64,000 nucleotides of DNA, taken from assembly GCA_947568835.1 (NCBI GenBank), contig OX387605.1, positions 1,736,001 to 1,800,000 on the forward strand, written 5' to 3'. This stretch comes from Protonemura montana. Lineage: Eukaryota; Arthropoda; Insecta; Plecoptera; Nemouridae. Position numbers and translations under genes: made by a program. Shown in pieces: positions 1 to 10,269 of this stretch. A model generated the notes under the pieces. That model did no database searches and was not told the DNA's origin. It worked only from the letters and a program-made list of their open reading frames with translations. The number at the start of each line of letters is the position of its first letter. Within the stretch, counting starts at the first letter, position 1.

Positions 1-422
1 AAACTTTGGCCTGAACTGCTAGTTTTACGATGATGACATTTAGTCAAAGGAGAACCCTTCTTTGAAATTGTTTACTTCTATTTAATTCTATTTTTGAGGG
101 CAAATAGTGTAAAAACTGTTGGAGTAAAAGCGCCAAAAGGAATCCCTACCCGGCTTGCCTTTTACGGTAGTACTGTAATAGTTGCAAAATTGACTAGTTT
201 GTCACAGACGCTTGGGAATCTTTCCCCTCTGCAAGCATGGAAAAATCAAAATTAAGGGCACGCCGTTTGCCTGGTCCCAACCGACGACATTTCAGAGCGA
301 ACCGCCCAGCTGAAATCACCGTCCCACACGCTAACATCGCCCCAATCTTGATCGAGTTGAATTCAATGTCACGTCCGTGACAAGCTGGCCATTGTCCCAA
401 CTACCTCCAGCACTGTTCTCAC

Positions 423-687
423 CTGGAAGTCGTATCACGCCTGGAAGTCGTGGTCGTGGTGGGCGTGGTCGTGGTCGTGGTGGGCGTGGTCGTGGTCGTG
501 GTGGGCGTGGGCGCGACCTCGTCGGGCGGCGCGGGCCCCGACTTGCGGCAGCAGACAACGCGCGGTGGGGGCACTTCCTGCCCCACAACGCACCTGTTGC
601 TACGAGTTTCCATGGGACCATCGCACTCCGACTTGATTTCGCACCACAAGCCCCAGGTGTTCTTGCGCCCCGGGTCGCAGCGTGCAC
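423..687 (-). CDS. Internal exon: clip-like Cys-rich module plus Thr-rich linker
   Basis: An acceptor (cacgcag at 694-688) and a strong donor (CAG|gtgaga at 423/422) bound an open exon of 265 nt. It encodes six cysteines spaced C-x11-C-x5-C-x10-C-x12-CC, starting CDPGRKNTWGLWC and ending VVCC. A proline stretch (PAPPDEVAP) and a Thr/Pro-rich tail built from an 18-bp repeat follow. A six-Cys module ending in CC and followed by a low-complexity linker resembles the clip domain of arthropod-type serine proteases; a mucin-like secreted protein is another option. No protease domain is in the window, so the function is inferred. The Thr-rich part would be an O-glycosylation target outside the cell. 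Other exons must lie outside the window or be unrecognised. A MITE (710-1132) ends 22 nt from the acceptor. Confidence 0.5.
436..512 (-). repeat. 18-bp coding minisatellite (Thr/Pro linker)
   Basis: About four near-copies of an 18-bp unit made of ccacgac steps. Its length is a multiple of three, so it extends the Thr-rich linker of the exon without breaking frame. The plus strand reads as an RGG-like peptide, but that frame has no supporting context. Confidence 0.6.
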
Positions 688-709
688 CTGCGTGCATCAT
701 CACTCGTGG

Positions 710-1132
710 CGTTGAGTGTAGGTTATAGGTAGAGTTTCAACGTCAATGTTACAGTCTCTGCGTGAAAGATGGCCGCCAAATGACTACCTTACCGACAAAA
801 ATGCAGAGTACCGGAACATCACGTAAAGTGGAGCCACTGTCGTATGAAATTTAATTTCGATATTTCTCGTAGGTTAACTCGCTTTTGAGGCTTTTCATGT
901 TTAAAAAATCTCCATCAATGTTTACCTCAACGATTGATATACACGTAACGATATTAAAAAGCGAGTAACCTACGAAAAATATCGAAATTAAATAGCATAC
1001 GATAGTGGCTCCACTTTACGTGACGTTCCGGTACTCTGCATTTTTGTCGGTAAGGTAGTCATTTGGCGGCCATCTTTCACGCAGAGACTGTAACATTGAC
1101 GTTGTTTCTCTACCTATAACCTACACTCAACG
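710..1132. mobile_element. Fold-back MITE (family FB7), full length
   Basis: The 423-bp element has long inverted arms of about 165 bp each, starting CGTTGAGTG and ending CACTCAACG. It is flanked by a perfect 7-bp direct repeat, CTCGTGG (703-709 and 1133-1139). There is no coding capacity. Other copies are at 22160, 24087, 39363 and 48094, with half copies at 19388 and 47300. Confidence 0.85.
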
Positions 1133-1390
1133 CTCGTGGGCTAATCTAGCAGTCACTCGATCACGCGACCAGGTAGAATTCATGCTCGCATTCGTATTTC
1201 ATCAGAACCAGACAAGAATCTTTTTGGGAAATCACCGACGTATCGAACTCTCTTGGTTCTCAAACCAACATAAGGCCTTCTCTCCCACAAGCCTCATTTG
1301 TATCTTTACCCTCTACGTCCCACAGGACGGCGATAAACCCTATAAAGAAATACTTCCTTCTGTATAGACATGGTATCCGTCTTGTACAAC

Positions 1391-1411
1391 GCCCCCCCCC
1401 CCCCCCCCCCC
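1391..1411. repeat. Poly-C tract
   Basis: About 20 uninterrupted C residues. The stretch 1133-2110 around it has no recognisable gene: a few short open frames between 1440 and 1900 have stops and no splice support. Confidence 0.7.
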
Positions 1412-2129
1412 ACCCTATTACACCAAGGACAAGGCCCATGCTTGGTAATGCAAAATGGGCCTGAAGAATGGCGGAAAGCTGCTATCTACGCTGCGTCCGG
1501 TAATTGAGATCTTACCGACAACGGTCCTAGTCAATCTAGACTGCAGCACATAAAACACAAGCTAGAGCCAAGCATCTGGCCAAAGATTTGTTTCCTGCAG
1601 TGCAGTACAGACACATGCCCAGGACTCTTTACTCGAAGAACTGGAACGAGTCGCAATGTCAGCCGCCTGTCCTTCGAAACTAGGTACACTCTAGGTGGGG
1701 TTGCGAAGAGGTAGCGCCACAAGAAAATTCGCCCCCCCCGGCCCAACAAAGATGGCGACAGTTCGAACCAATGTACAGCTATTAGTGGTAACAGGTTACT
1801 CACCCACGACTTTGTCGGTGTCGCCCGCCGCAGCAACAATATTGACCAAAACACCAGCAGCCAGAGCCAACCGACCCCACGGAGACCACATCGTCAACTA
1901 GTGCAATTCTAGGCAGCTCGACCCAACAGCTTCCGGTGAGCTATCTCTCCAGTGCCGTGCTATCTCCAGGGGCGTTTAGCTACTTGCAAGAGTTATGCAG
2001 ATAGGGGCAATGCCTGGAGTGGCAGTCACCTCTTCACTACTACAAGCATCACAGTTTTAATAATATGTAACATGCAATAATGATATTATTATTATTTATA
2101 TTTTACAACTATTATATAATTGGAAAGGA

Positions 2130-2365
2130 AGCTAGACTGGAAAAATGTGCAACCGAACCGGGATACGAACCCGGAACCTCCCAATTGCCGGTCGGGTGCT
2201 CTACCAACTGAGTTATCCGGACACACATATTCCAGTTTTCGCGGGGGGTGGGATAAGGGATCCCTTCAAGGGGGAAGAAGCTGAGGTAACTCGTATGGAC
2301 GAGTTCGTAAATGGCCACAGGACAGAATGGTCTGTCACTATTCCTCAAATCCCGGATATTGGTAC
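2130..2365 (-). mobile_element. tRNA-derived SINE, family B
   Basis: On the minus strand the head (about 2225-2145) reads as a tRNA: D-arm with AACTCAGTTGGTAGAGC, anticodon loop CCGGCAA (GGC) and T-arm GGTTCCGGGTTCGTATCCC. The acceptor stem does not pair well, so it is not a working tRNA gene. A 140-bp body with ggatcccttcaaggggg follows. The same body and head recur at 30740-30985, and damaged copies lie at 23868-24015 and 41640-42250. Confidence 0.7.
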
Positions 2366-2583
2366 GGCTAGGTAAAGTTCGCTAAAATTGGTCTGACATC
2401 GCTAAAGATCTTTCCCCTCAACTTCAAGCAGGACAAATCGCATTTCTTCCAATAACAGTAAAACCCATAGAAGGAAACTCTGGCTTATAGAACACTGGGT
2501 GTAGTACAATCATAGAGTTTATAGGTTTTAGACGCTTTATTTGTCAAACTGCCCAATCACTGGACCCGTTCCTCGCCGTTGCC

Positions 2584-5500
2584 TCAGAGCAAAGAAATGG
2601 TCTCTTCTTCTTGTTTCTCTGCAACTTCCATCGCATTCATTGGTGGGATGACGCTCACTTCCAGGTCATCCCCTTCCACCAACATCGCCGATATGAGTCT
2701 ACCATTCTCGTAAATACCCTGCATTTGTCACATAAAAACAAAACACTAATTATTAATGATGCAAGTTTATATTGAGTGACATGATCGATCCAGCCAGTCA
2801 TTTGTTCTACTTTGAACAACTATAGATTCAACCAGAGAAACATTTTCTGAAAACATCAAGAGCGCTGTGAAATCTTATTTAAATTGCAAACGCTTGCAAT
2901 GCGCGGGGTATTTTATTATTATCAAAACTAGAACCGTCTCAAAAACTGATGCCCAAACGGGGAATCGAACTCCGCCTGTCGCGAGTGTCGCTCTAACCAA
3001 TTGAGCTACTGGGACACATCATCTGTGGAAGGATTTTAGTGTATTTGATGAGAATGACGGATCTCCAAGTAGTTAGTTATTTATATAACCTCAAGTTTGA
3101 GACGGTTATAGTGTTGATAATAATAAAATACCCAGCGCATTGCAAGCGTTTGCAATTTAAATAAGATTTCATCCTAATACAGCAACGAATCCAACGTCAA
3201 ATTGGAGTTATTCGAGTTTGACAGGTTGTGACGTGATATAGCGTCACTAGAATCAGAGTGACTGTGAGTATTCACAGCATCTTGGTTCTACTCCTTGGAG
3301 ATCCGTCATTCTCATCAAATACACTAAAATCATCTCAAAAAGCCAGTGTCCAAGTAGCTCAATTGGTTAGAGCAACACCCGCGACAGGTGGAGATCGGTT
3401 TCCAAGTAGCTCAATTGGTTAGAGCAACACCCGCGACAGGTGGAGATCGGAGTCCAAGTAGCTCAATTGGTTAGAGCAACACCCGCGACAGGTGGAGATC
3501 GGGGTACAAGTAGCTCAATTGGTTAGAGCAACACCCGCGACAGGTGGAGATCGGGGTTCGTGTCCCCGTTTGGGCATCAATTTTTTAGACGGTTATTAGT
3601 ATTCTTAATAAATAAATAAACGTGACTGCTTTGCTTGCAGAAGCCGATGTGTACCAGACAGCCGGCTCCTGATTGGCTAGTGACCTGAAAGTGCGGTGGT
3701 CGATGATACGCCACTGATCCCGTCTCAAAGAGACAGTTGACGCGTTGACGCCACTTGCACTCGTGCTCGGAGGCATATTCAAACATGTGCAAGCCTACTG
3801 CGCGGGGCAGGTTGCGCAATGTACAATAGTTGCAGCCAGCATCCGTGAAGAGTGTCCCGAGGTTGGGCAGCGAGATGGCAGATGCCTGCGAGGGGTTCCA
3901 AGTGGTCAATGCAAGAGCAAGTAGAATAGTATCGTGTATTGTCATAAAATACCGTTACATTCACAACATGCTGGCAGGAAGAGATATTCAGAGCAGGAAG
4001 CAGATATTCTGTTTGCAGTGTAAATAAGCCTAATTTTTATTTTTTGATCCAAAACTGGCACTAAACTACCATGTACTTAAATATTAATAACTTCTGCGTT
4101 TTTTTTTTATATCTTTATGCGCCTTTCATATATATGTTTCAAATACATGGGGCAAAGATATATTATAATTCTGATTGACAATTAATTTTGATCCAAAACT
4201 GGCACCAGTGACCAGTTATGGATAATAACAGGGATTTTTCAATATTTTTTTTTTAAGTACTAAAAAGTTCTAAAAAATCACAAATCTTATTATTCTGTTG
4301 CTTCGTCTATATTGTCAAATGATGACATTTTTTTTTTATTTTAAAAATGATATTTACTGAGTGAAATTAATTAAATTCCCAACCCTATCCAAAACTGGCA
4401 CTTTACCCTACATTTTGAAATTATTAAAATTACAGATGACAACTGCATGTGAAAAATGCAAAGTTGCAAATGCATCAGGGGTTGGTCAGGGTCTCGCCTA
4501 AGAGAGATGGTTTTTACCATTTAGAGTTGGACTGATTAGAGCTCTCTTCGCTGTTATCTGTAGGGCTTACCAATAGCCGAGATGGTTCATTTCAAGTAAC
4601 TACAGCGCATTTTAACTTAGGACGTTTCATGAACTTGATCGTCAAGAAAATTGCAAGCTATTCTATATTAGTGGAGCAGTCGAGAGAAATTTCTCGTATG
4701 GAATAGGGCACCAAATTGGTTAAATAGACAAAGACCATTCGACGGATTTTGGTCGGGATAGCAAATCATTGGACTCAAATCGAACGCTTTAATTTATCCT
4801 CTGGTTTTTTTGTTAAATATTACCACCGATGAGTATTATTTATATTGTAATATGTAAGCCAATACAGAGATGATAATATTAAAGTTAAACCACAACAAGA
4901 GTAGACGAATCTCTGGTTTTTAAGAAAACTACTTATTTTTTTACCTGAACTTTGCACTTGTTGTCTTCTTGAGTGAAACTAAACACTAGGTCTTGTACGT
5001 CAATGCCGACAGAGTAGTTGCTAGTGTGCTGAGCGTGTACTATCTCCGGTGACACAAACAGCAGCTGCAGGGAGGATGGAACAAGTGCTAAATGTTGTCA
5101 ATATTTGATGATGGATACGATGAAAGACTGACCTTGTATTTGCATCCTTCCACGTTATAACCCCAGCATTGGGCGTTAAATCCCCACGCTTGGATTTGAT
5201 TCACAATGGCATCTTGAACTAGTGGACATGACTGATTTTCAAACTCCCTGTAGTGAATGCGAGTAACCAATTCGAATTAATGTTTGACATATAGTAATAG
5301 ATGTGTTTTTAATTTCATGCTAAACTCTGAAGAGATTTAGATTTACCATTTGATCTTGCAAAAACTTCGAAACTGCCAGAAGAACCAAGGAATGAAACCA
5401 TATTGAAATGCTGCCAGAATTAGAATAAGTCCAGTGAGAAACAAGGCAAATAATCCCCACTCTGTTTCGGTATACCAATTAGTCCAGCTACCTGCAACAC

Positions 5501-5913
5501 GATTTGACACACAAAGTAATTAAAATATATAGATATAAGTAATTAGACAGATAAGAAAATATTAGTGTGAGATTTTTTTGAAACAGAATTATTTAGATTT
5601 TCTTGTGTTTCTTCAAAAAATGAGCCACCGAACCCAGGATCTTTCGACCAGTTTGGTTGTTCTGCCAACAAACCACGATACGAACCAGATTCGCATGCCA
5701 GTTCAGTCGCACATTTTTCCAGCCTTAGCTTCCCCTTAGTTTATGTTACAATAGTGCAGAGAAAGCTTCAATTGTTGTAGCTTGTAAGCTAAGTTTAGGT
5801 CTAGGTAAAAGGTGAAAATGTAATTGTTCTTAGATTTAACAAAACTTACGAGGCCGTTTCAGTAATTCGTTATTTGTTGTACGGTTCTTCTTCGATACAA
5901 AAGCATATTTCAT
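2584..5913 (-). CDS. Single-pass membrane protein, unrecognised, complete, 5 exons
   Basis: Coding exons on the minus strand are 5913-5850, 5491-5347, 5247-5133, 5064-4945 and 2718-2584. All introns are GT-AG, phases agree at every junction, and the sum is 579 nt, giving 192 residues. The start MKYAFVSKKNR follows the first plausible ATG. Residues 1-22 are basic and probably cytoplasmic. Residues about 31-60 (WGLFALFLTGLILILAAF onward) form one hydrophobic span with no cleavable signal, so a type II topology is likely. The outer part has four cysteines (SCP, QCWGYN, GCKYK, KCKVQ) and an acidic tail ending ISLL. I do not recognise the family. Intron 4 (2719-4944) has filled with tRNA-derived repeats and holds a separate small open frame. 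Confidence 0.8.
2868..3176. mobile_element. tRNA-bearing inverted-repeat element, family A
   Basis: Inverted ends of about 58 bp, built around ttgcaaacgcttgcaatgcg and tattttattattatcaa, close at 3111-3175. Between them on the minus strand lies a tRNA-like segment (about 3016-2951) with acceptor, D, anticodon and T arms; the acceptor pairs by G-U and A-T with GTCCCAG/TTTGGGC. Terminal inverted repeats plus an internal tRNA are unusual for a SINE. Many copies occur in the window. Confidence 0.7.
3177..3600 (+). mobile_element. Family A element with four tandem tRNA-like units
   Basis: The family A body (gacaggttgtgacgtgatata, then tcttggttctactccttgg) runs into four head-to-tail 53-bp units from about 3350. 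Each unit is the 5' part of the tRNA-like sequence, GTCCAAGTAGCTCAATTGG onward to GGAGATCGGGG. Only the last continues through the T-arm to tttgggcatcaa. Confidence 0.75.
3577..3945 (-). CDS. Possible secreted Cys-rich ORF, 122 aa, in intron 4 of the membrane-protein gene
   Basis: The frame begins MTIHDTILLALALTTW, which looks like a signal peptide ending near SQASA (residue 22). Six or seven cysteines follow (CNYC, ECKW, NCLF, GCLV, GFCK). It lies on the same strand as the host gene. The last 15 codons run into a family A repeat, so the true 3' end may be a splice or a lost stop. It could be a nested gene, an alternative exon or a chance frame; nothing else supports it. Confidence 0.3.
   Translation of the reverse strand: MTIHDTILLALALTTWNPSQASAISLPNLGTLFTDAGCNYCTLRNLPRAVGLHMFEYASEHECKWRQRVNCLFETGSVAYHRPPHFQVTSQSGAGCLVHIGFCKQSSHVYLFIKNTNNRLKN
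4000..4405. repeat. Repeat D, copy 1 (transposon 3' end)
   Basis: About 400 bp matching 12385-12800, including gcagatattctgtttgcagt and repeated 'atccaaaactggca' phrases. In the second copy it follows a PHD-finger-like coding remnant, so this is probably the 3' end of the same element without its coding part. Confidence 0.7.
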
Positions 5914-6194
5914 ATCACTTGAATACAAGGAAATCATCTCAAATAGAATTGATTTCGAATTTAAAAGCCAACGATTTGTTTAACCTCTACACGGTTTAAT
6001 CATCACAAAATAATGAACCTTCAATTCTGTACAACGCCTGAGAATGACAATTGAAAGTTGAAAGATCGGTGTCAGAAATTATTCAGAAGGCTTTGTCAGT
6101 TCAAAAAATTATCAGTAAAATTTTGTTTGCTGAGACGCTTTAAGTTTGCACTTTGTGATGATTGTATGGTCATGTGTTTAGTTTGTAATTACAG

Positions 6195-6356
6195 CGATGG
6201 CAAGACCAACAGCTACCTCACATTTCAACTTCTCAAATTTCATTGTCTTCTTTCTCGTTTTAGGAGTTTGGTCGTCTTCCGGTCGCCTCTGATCGGGCAA
6301 CTACCTCTACCTCCTTTCCAACACCTCCCGACGGTTGGTTGGATTTATGTATAGAA
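6195..6356 (+). CDS. Possible short secreted frame or terminal exon opposite the membrane-protein gene
   Basis: Two overlapping readings exist. One is a 31-codon frame from the ATG near 6197 (MARPTATSHF, then FIVFFLVLGVW) that looks like a signal peptide and stops at TGA. The other starts after a good acceptor (tttctcgttttag, exon from about 6264), encodes EFGRLPVASDR through LCIEEQLEVLLS, and ends at a TGA near 6380. It lies 280 bp from the divergent start at 5913, so a shared promoter is possible. No family is recognised. Confidence 0.25.
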
Positions 6357-6956
6357 GAGCAATTAGAAGTGCTTTTGTCTTGAACATATTCACTTTGCTG
6401 GCAAAAGTCGGGTTACGCCTATTTTTGTGTTATTTTTTGGATGTTACGTAATTTTAGCGCCTGTTTCTCCTTTATTTTGTTTGGGGTATTTCTCAGGAAA
6501 CTCTTGCTACGGTTCTGATGTTCTCGGCGTCTCTGCATCTTTTCAAATCAAGCTAGATCTAACTTAGAACTTTTGTAAAACAACCAAACAATCTAAATAA
6601 TAGAAACTACTTTGAATGACATTTCTTAGAGTAGTTTTATTGTTTTACTGCCCTGGTGATAGTTTCCCAGATAAAATCAAATGTGTCACGTGATCGATAT
6701 TCATGGTATCTCTGCTGATTTCAATGGAAGACATTTTCCAAGATTCTTGTAAAGAAAATGCGAGTGCAGAGATTCGAAGCAACAAACTTCGAGTCCAGTA
6801 ATCACGACTTATTGTTGACAGGTTTGCAGTCTAAAGATTGTTCGAACATCGGGCAGCATTCGGAGTTCCTCAGAGTGCAGTGTCAAGGTTCAGCCTGTCA
6901 TTTGTCTTACCACTGATTGAACGATGAATGTTGGTCCACTTGAAATATCATACCGT

Positions 6957-7680
6957 ATGAAAGGTCACACAAGGTCACACAAGGTCACACAAGGTCACAC
7001 AAGGTCACACAAGGTTAGACAAGGTCACACAAGGTTAGACAAGGTCAGTCAAGGTCACACAAGGTCACACAAGGTCACACAAGGTCACACAAGGTCACAC
7101 AAGGTCACACAAGGTCACACAAGGTCACGCAAGGTCACACAAGGTCACACAAGGTCAGTCAAGGTCACACAAGGTCAGTCAAGGTCAGACAAGTTCACAC
7201 AAGGTCACACAAGGTCACACAAGGTCACACAATGTCACACAAGGTCACACAATGTCACACAAGGTCACACAAGGTCACACAAGGTCACGCAATGTCACAC
7301 AAGGTCAGTCAAGGTCACACAAGGTCAGTCAAGGTCATACAATGTCACACAAGGTCACACAAGGTCACACAAGGTCACACAAGGTCACACAATGTCACAC
7401 AAGGTCAGACAGGGTCAGACAGGGTCAGACAAGGTCAGACAAGAACAGACAAGGTCAGACAAGGTCAGACAAGGTCAGACAAGTTCACACAAGGTCAGAC
7501 AAGGTCAGACAAGGTCACACAAGGTCAGACAAGGTCATACAAGGGTAATACAAGGGTAATACAAGGTCACACAAGGTCACACAAGGGTCATCCAAGGTCA
7601 CGCAAGGTCACACAAGGTCAAACAAGATCACACAAGGTCAGACAAGGTCAGACAAGGGTCATACAAGTGTCATATAAAGG
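6957..7680 (+). repeat. 10-bp satellite AAGGTCACAC, about 70 copies
   Basis: A nearly perfect 10-bp array. Because the unit is not a multiple of three, all three plus frames stay open as TRSHKVTQGH-type peptides; these are shadows. Every unit holds AGGTCA, the nuclear-receptor half-site, at 4-bp spacing (DR4). Confidence 0.95.
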
Positions 7681-7915
7681 TCACGTGACCCACTCATGGA
7701 CTCCACAAGATTATAGCTATTAAAACCACGTGTGCTACAAAATTTAGATTGAATTCCTCCCGTTTCAGGCACCAGAGACACATACACGGAACTACATAAC
7801 AAGTCGTGACTTGCTTTTAAACGTGGTCTATTTCCAAGAAGCATTGAATCTATGTGATAAATATTCATTGAGATCTGTCAAATTAAGACAACAAACCATC
7901 TCAGCATTACACATG

Positions 7916-8016
7916 TCTTGGGGTATTGGGGTATGGGTGTCTGGGGTATGTCTTGGGGTATTGGGGTATTGGGGTATTGGGGTATGGGTGTCTGGGGTAT
8001 GTCTTGGGGTATTGAA
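7916..8016 (+). repeat. G-rich minisatellite (ttggggta steps)
   Basis: Two 52-bp halves made of cttggggtattggggtatgg steps. The regular GGGG/GGG runs could form G-quadruplexes on the plus strand. Confidence 0.75.
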
Positions 8017-8644
8017 ATGTGTATTTATCTCGATCCTAGGACGTGTATTGAGTGGTTTCCTTGAAATGAACTAATGTGGAGAGTGGCCGAAATGATTGCA
8101 GGGAGCAGCCATCGACTCGGAATGAATTATATTGTGTAGAACATTTGTTTTCTTGTCTGTATAGCTAATGATAGCTAACAATCTCTAGGATTATGAAACC
8201 TTAATTTACTTAAAAAAAAAAAAACTTTGTTTAACTGCGTTTATCTCAGTGCGATTTCACCTAAAACGGTTTTTTGGAAAATTTATCTTTTGTAAAAGTC
8301 GTCAACTCTCAGATTTGAGTAAAATAATATGAAATTTTTGTCTTAATTAGTTAATTCTTATATATGGCGTTTGTCTACAACTCCCGTAAGTCCAGCAACA
8401 GACAAGATCCACTACAATTAGACAGGATATATCGGCAATATTAATGAGCATTACAGCATATTTTAATACTATTTTAACAAATTATTCGTCTAATCGTCGA
8501 AGCTCCTTCGAACCACCAAACTTCGCAGTTAATGTTTTTGCTAGCATTGCACATTGTGTTGTGGAGTCAGTTTTTACGCTTGTGTACAGACCAATGTATG
8601 TGCGCCTTATCAACGTTTCAACGTCTTACGAGTTTATTTAGATG

Positions 8645-9470
8645 AAATCTGTATTTACATTGCAAACGCTTGCAATGCGCGGGGTATTTTATTATTAACA
8701 ACACTATAACCGTCTCAAAAATTGATGTCCAAACAAGAACTTGGACCCCGATCTCCACCTTTCGCGGGTGTTGCTCTAACCAATTGAGCTACTTGGACCC
8801 CGATCTCCACCTGTCGCGGGTGTTGCTCTAACCAATTGAGCTACTTGGACTCCGATCTCCACCTGTTGCGGGTGTTGCTCTAACCAATTGAGCTACTTGC
8901 ACCCCGATCTCCACTTTCGCGGGTGTTGCTCTAACCAATTGAGCTACTTGGACCCCGATCCCCACCTGTCGCAGGTGTTGCTCTAACCAATTGAGCTACT
9001 TGGACCCCGATCCCCACCTGTCGCAGGTGTTGCTCTAACCAATTGAGCTACTTGGACCCCGATCTCCACCTATCGCGGGTGTTGCTCTAACCAATTGAGC
9101 TACTTGCACCCTGATCTCCACTTTCGCGGGTGTTGCTCTAACCAATTGAGCTACTTGGACCCCGATCCCCACCTGTCGCAGGTGTTGCTCTAACCAATTG
9201 AGCTACTTGGACCCCGATCTCCACCTATCGCGGGTGTTGCTCTAACCAATTGAGCTACTTGGACCCCAATCTCCAACTGTCGCGGGTGTTGTTCTAACCA
9301 ATTGAGCTACTTGGACCCCAATCTCCAACTGTCGCGGGTGTTGTTCTAACCAATTGAGCTACTTGGACACCAGCTTTTTGAGACAATTTTAGTGTATTTG
9401 ATGAGAATGACGGGTCTCCAAGGAGTAGAACCAAGAGGCTGTGAATACTCACAGTCACTCTGACTCGCAC
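8645..9470 (-). mobile_element. Family A element with about 12 tandem tRNA-like units
   Basis: Minus-strand copy. After the inverted-repeat end at 8655-8700, about twelve 53-bp truncated tRNA units run from 8717 to 9370, then the family A body (tgatgagaatgacgggtctc). Variation among units (gcaggtgttg, tatcgcgggt) is shared by adjacent groups, which suggests block duplication. Confidence 0.85.
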
Positions 9471-9586
9471 CCCATTTACCCAGACCCTCTGACTATTAAC
9501 TCGATGGTTTAATGTTTGGGGAAACCATGGTTCTGAACCAAGTACAAGCAGGTGCAGGCTTAGGTAAAAATGGAAGGCCGTACTAC

Positions 9587-9706
9587 CGTCGAATCCACCG
9601 ATGACGAACATCATTTCGTCGAGAATGACGGTGGAGAAGTTGCTCCGCGGGTTGAACATCTCGGCGATCGGATGCCAGTCAATCGCACGCAGCAGATCAA
9701 ACAGAT
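9587..9706 (-). CDS. Kelch-repeat exon (KLHL10-like), partial gene
   Basis: The minus-strand frame reads DLLRAIDWHPIAEM, FNPRSNFSTVILDEM and MFVIGGFDG, then a donor G|gtagta at 9587/9586. It has the Kelch blade signature: Trp and PRSNF ahead of a hydrophobic strand and a GG pair. The PRSNF...VIGGFDG stretch resembles the last blade of KLHL10, the substrate-recognition part of Cullin-3 ubiquitin ligase adaptors. The acceptor is probably the ttag at 9710-9707, which is the last unit of the adjacent 9-bp satellite. No other exon of this gene was found, so it is a partial or relic exon. Confidence 0.6.
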
Positions 9707-9707
9707 C

Positions 9708-10136
9708 TAACAGCTCTAACAGCTCTAACAGCTCTAACAGCTCTAACAGCTCTAACAGCTCTAACAGCTCTAACAGCTCTAACAGCTCTAACAGCTATAA
9801 CAGCTCTAACAGCTCTAACAGCTCTAACAGCTCTAACAGCTCTAACAGCTCTAACAGCTCTAACAGCTCTAACAGCTCTAACAGTTCTAACAGCTCTAAC
9901 TGCTCTAACAGCTCTAACAGCTCTAACAGCTCTAACAGCTCTAACAGCTCTAACAGCTCTAACTGCTCTAACAGCTCTAACAGCTCTAACAGCTCCAACA
10001 GCTCTAACAGCTCTAACAGCTCTAACAGCTCTAACAGCTCTAACAGCTCTAACAGCTCTAACAGCTCTAACAGCTCTAACAGCTCTAACAGCTCTAACAG
10101 CTCTAACAGCTCTAACAGCTCTAACAGCTCTAACAG
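9708..10136 (-). repeat. 9-bp satellite AGCTCTAAC, about 48 copies
   Basis: A nearly uniform 9-bp array. On the minus strand the unit is GTTAGAGCT and abuts the Kelch exon acceptor, so every unit repeats the ttag acceptor core. The unit is a multiple of three, which explains the poly-(SNS), (RAV) and (LEL) open frames on both strands; none is taken as coding. Confidence 0.95.
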
Positions 10137-10269
10137 GCTTCTTTGAGATAAAGACTGACCAAAGCACAACTTAAAGCAATATTTTACAGGAAAGATTAAA
10201 ATGTTTTAAGAATCAAGGTGTGACACGGTATTTATGTTTTCTAAAATTCGTCAACCATCTGTAAACTAG

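Noticed and set aside
377-715. Plus-strand RGG-repeat protein
   Set aside because: The minus strand has a better exon with acceptor, donor and six spaced cysteines; the RGG reading is the reverse of its Thr-rich repeat.
2951-3580. Functional tRNA genes
   Set aside because: D-arms are good but the units lack T-arms or have weak acceptor stems, are tandem and lie within repeated elements; U33 of the anticodon loop is missing.
6924-7723. Three overlapping long plus-strand frames (TRSHKVTQGH-type)
   Set aside because: A 10-bp satellite keeps all frames open; no splice or start support.
9601-10169. Poly-(Ser-Asn-Ser), poly-(Arg-Ala-Val) and poly-(Leu-Glu-Leu) proteins
   Set aside because: 9-bp satellite read in different frames and strands.
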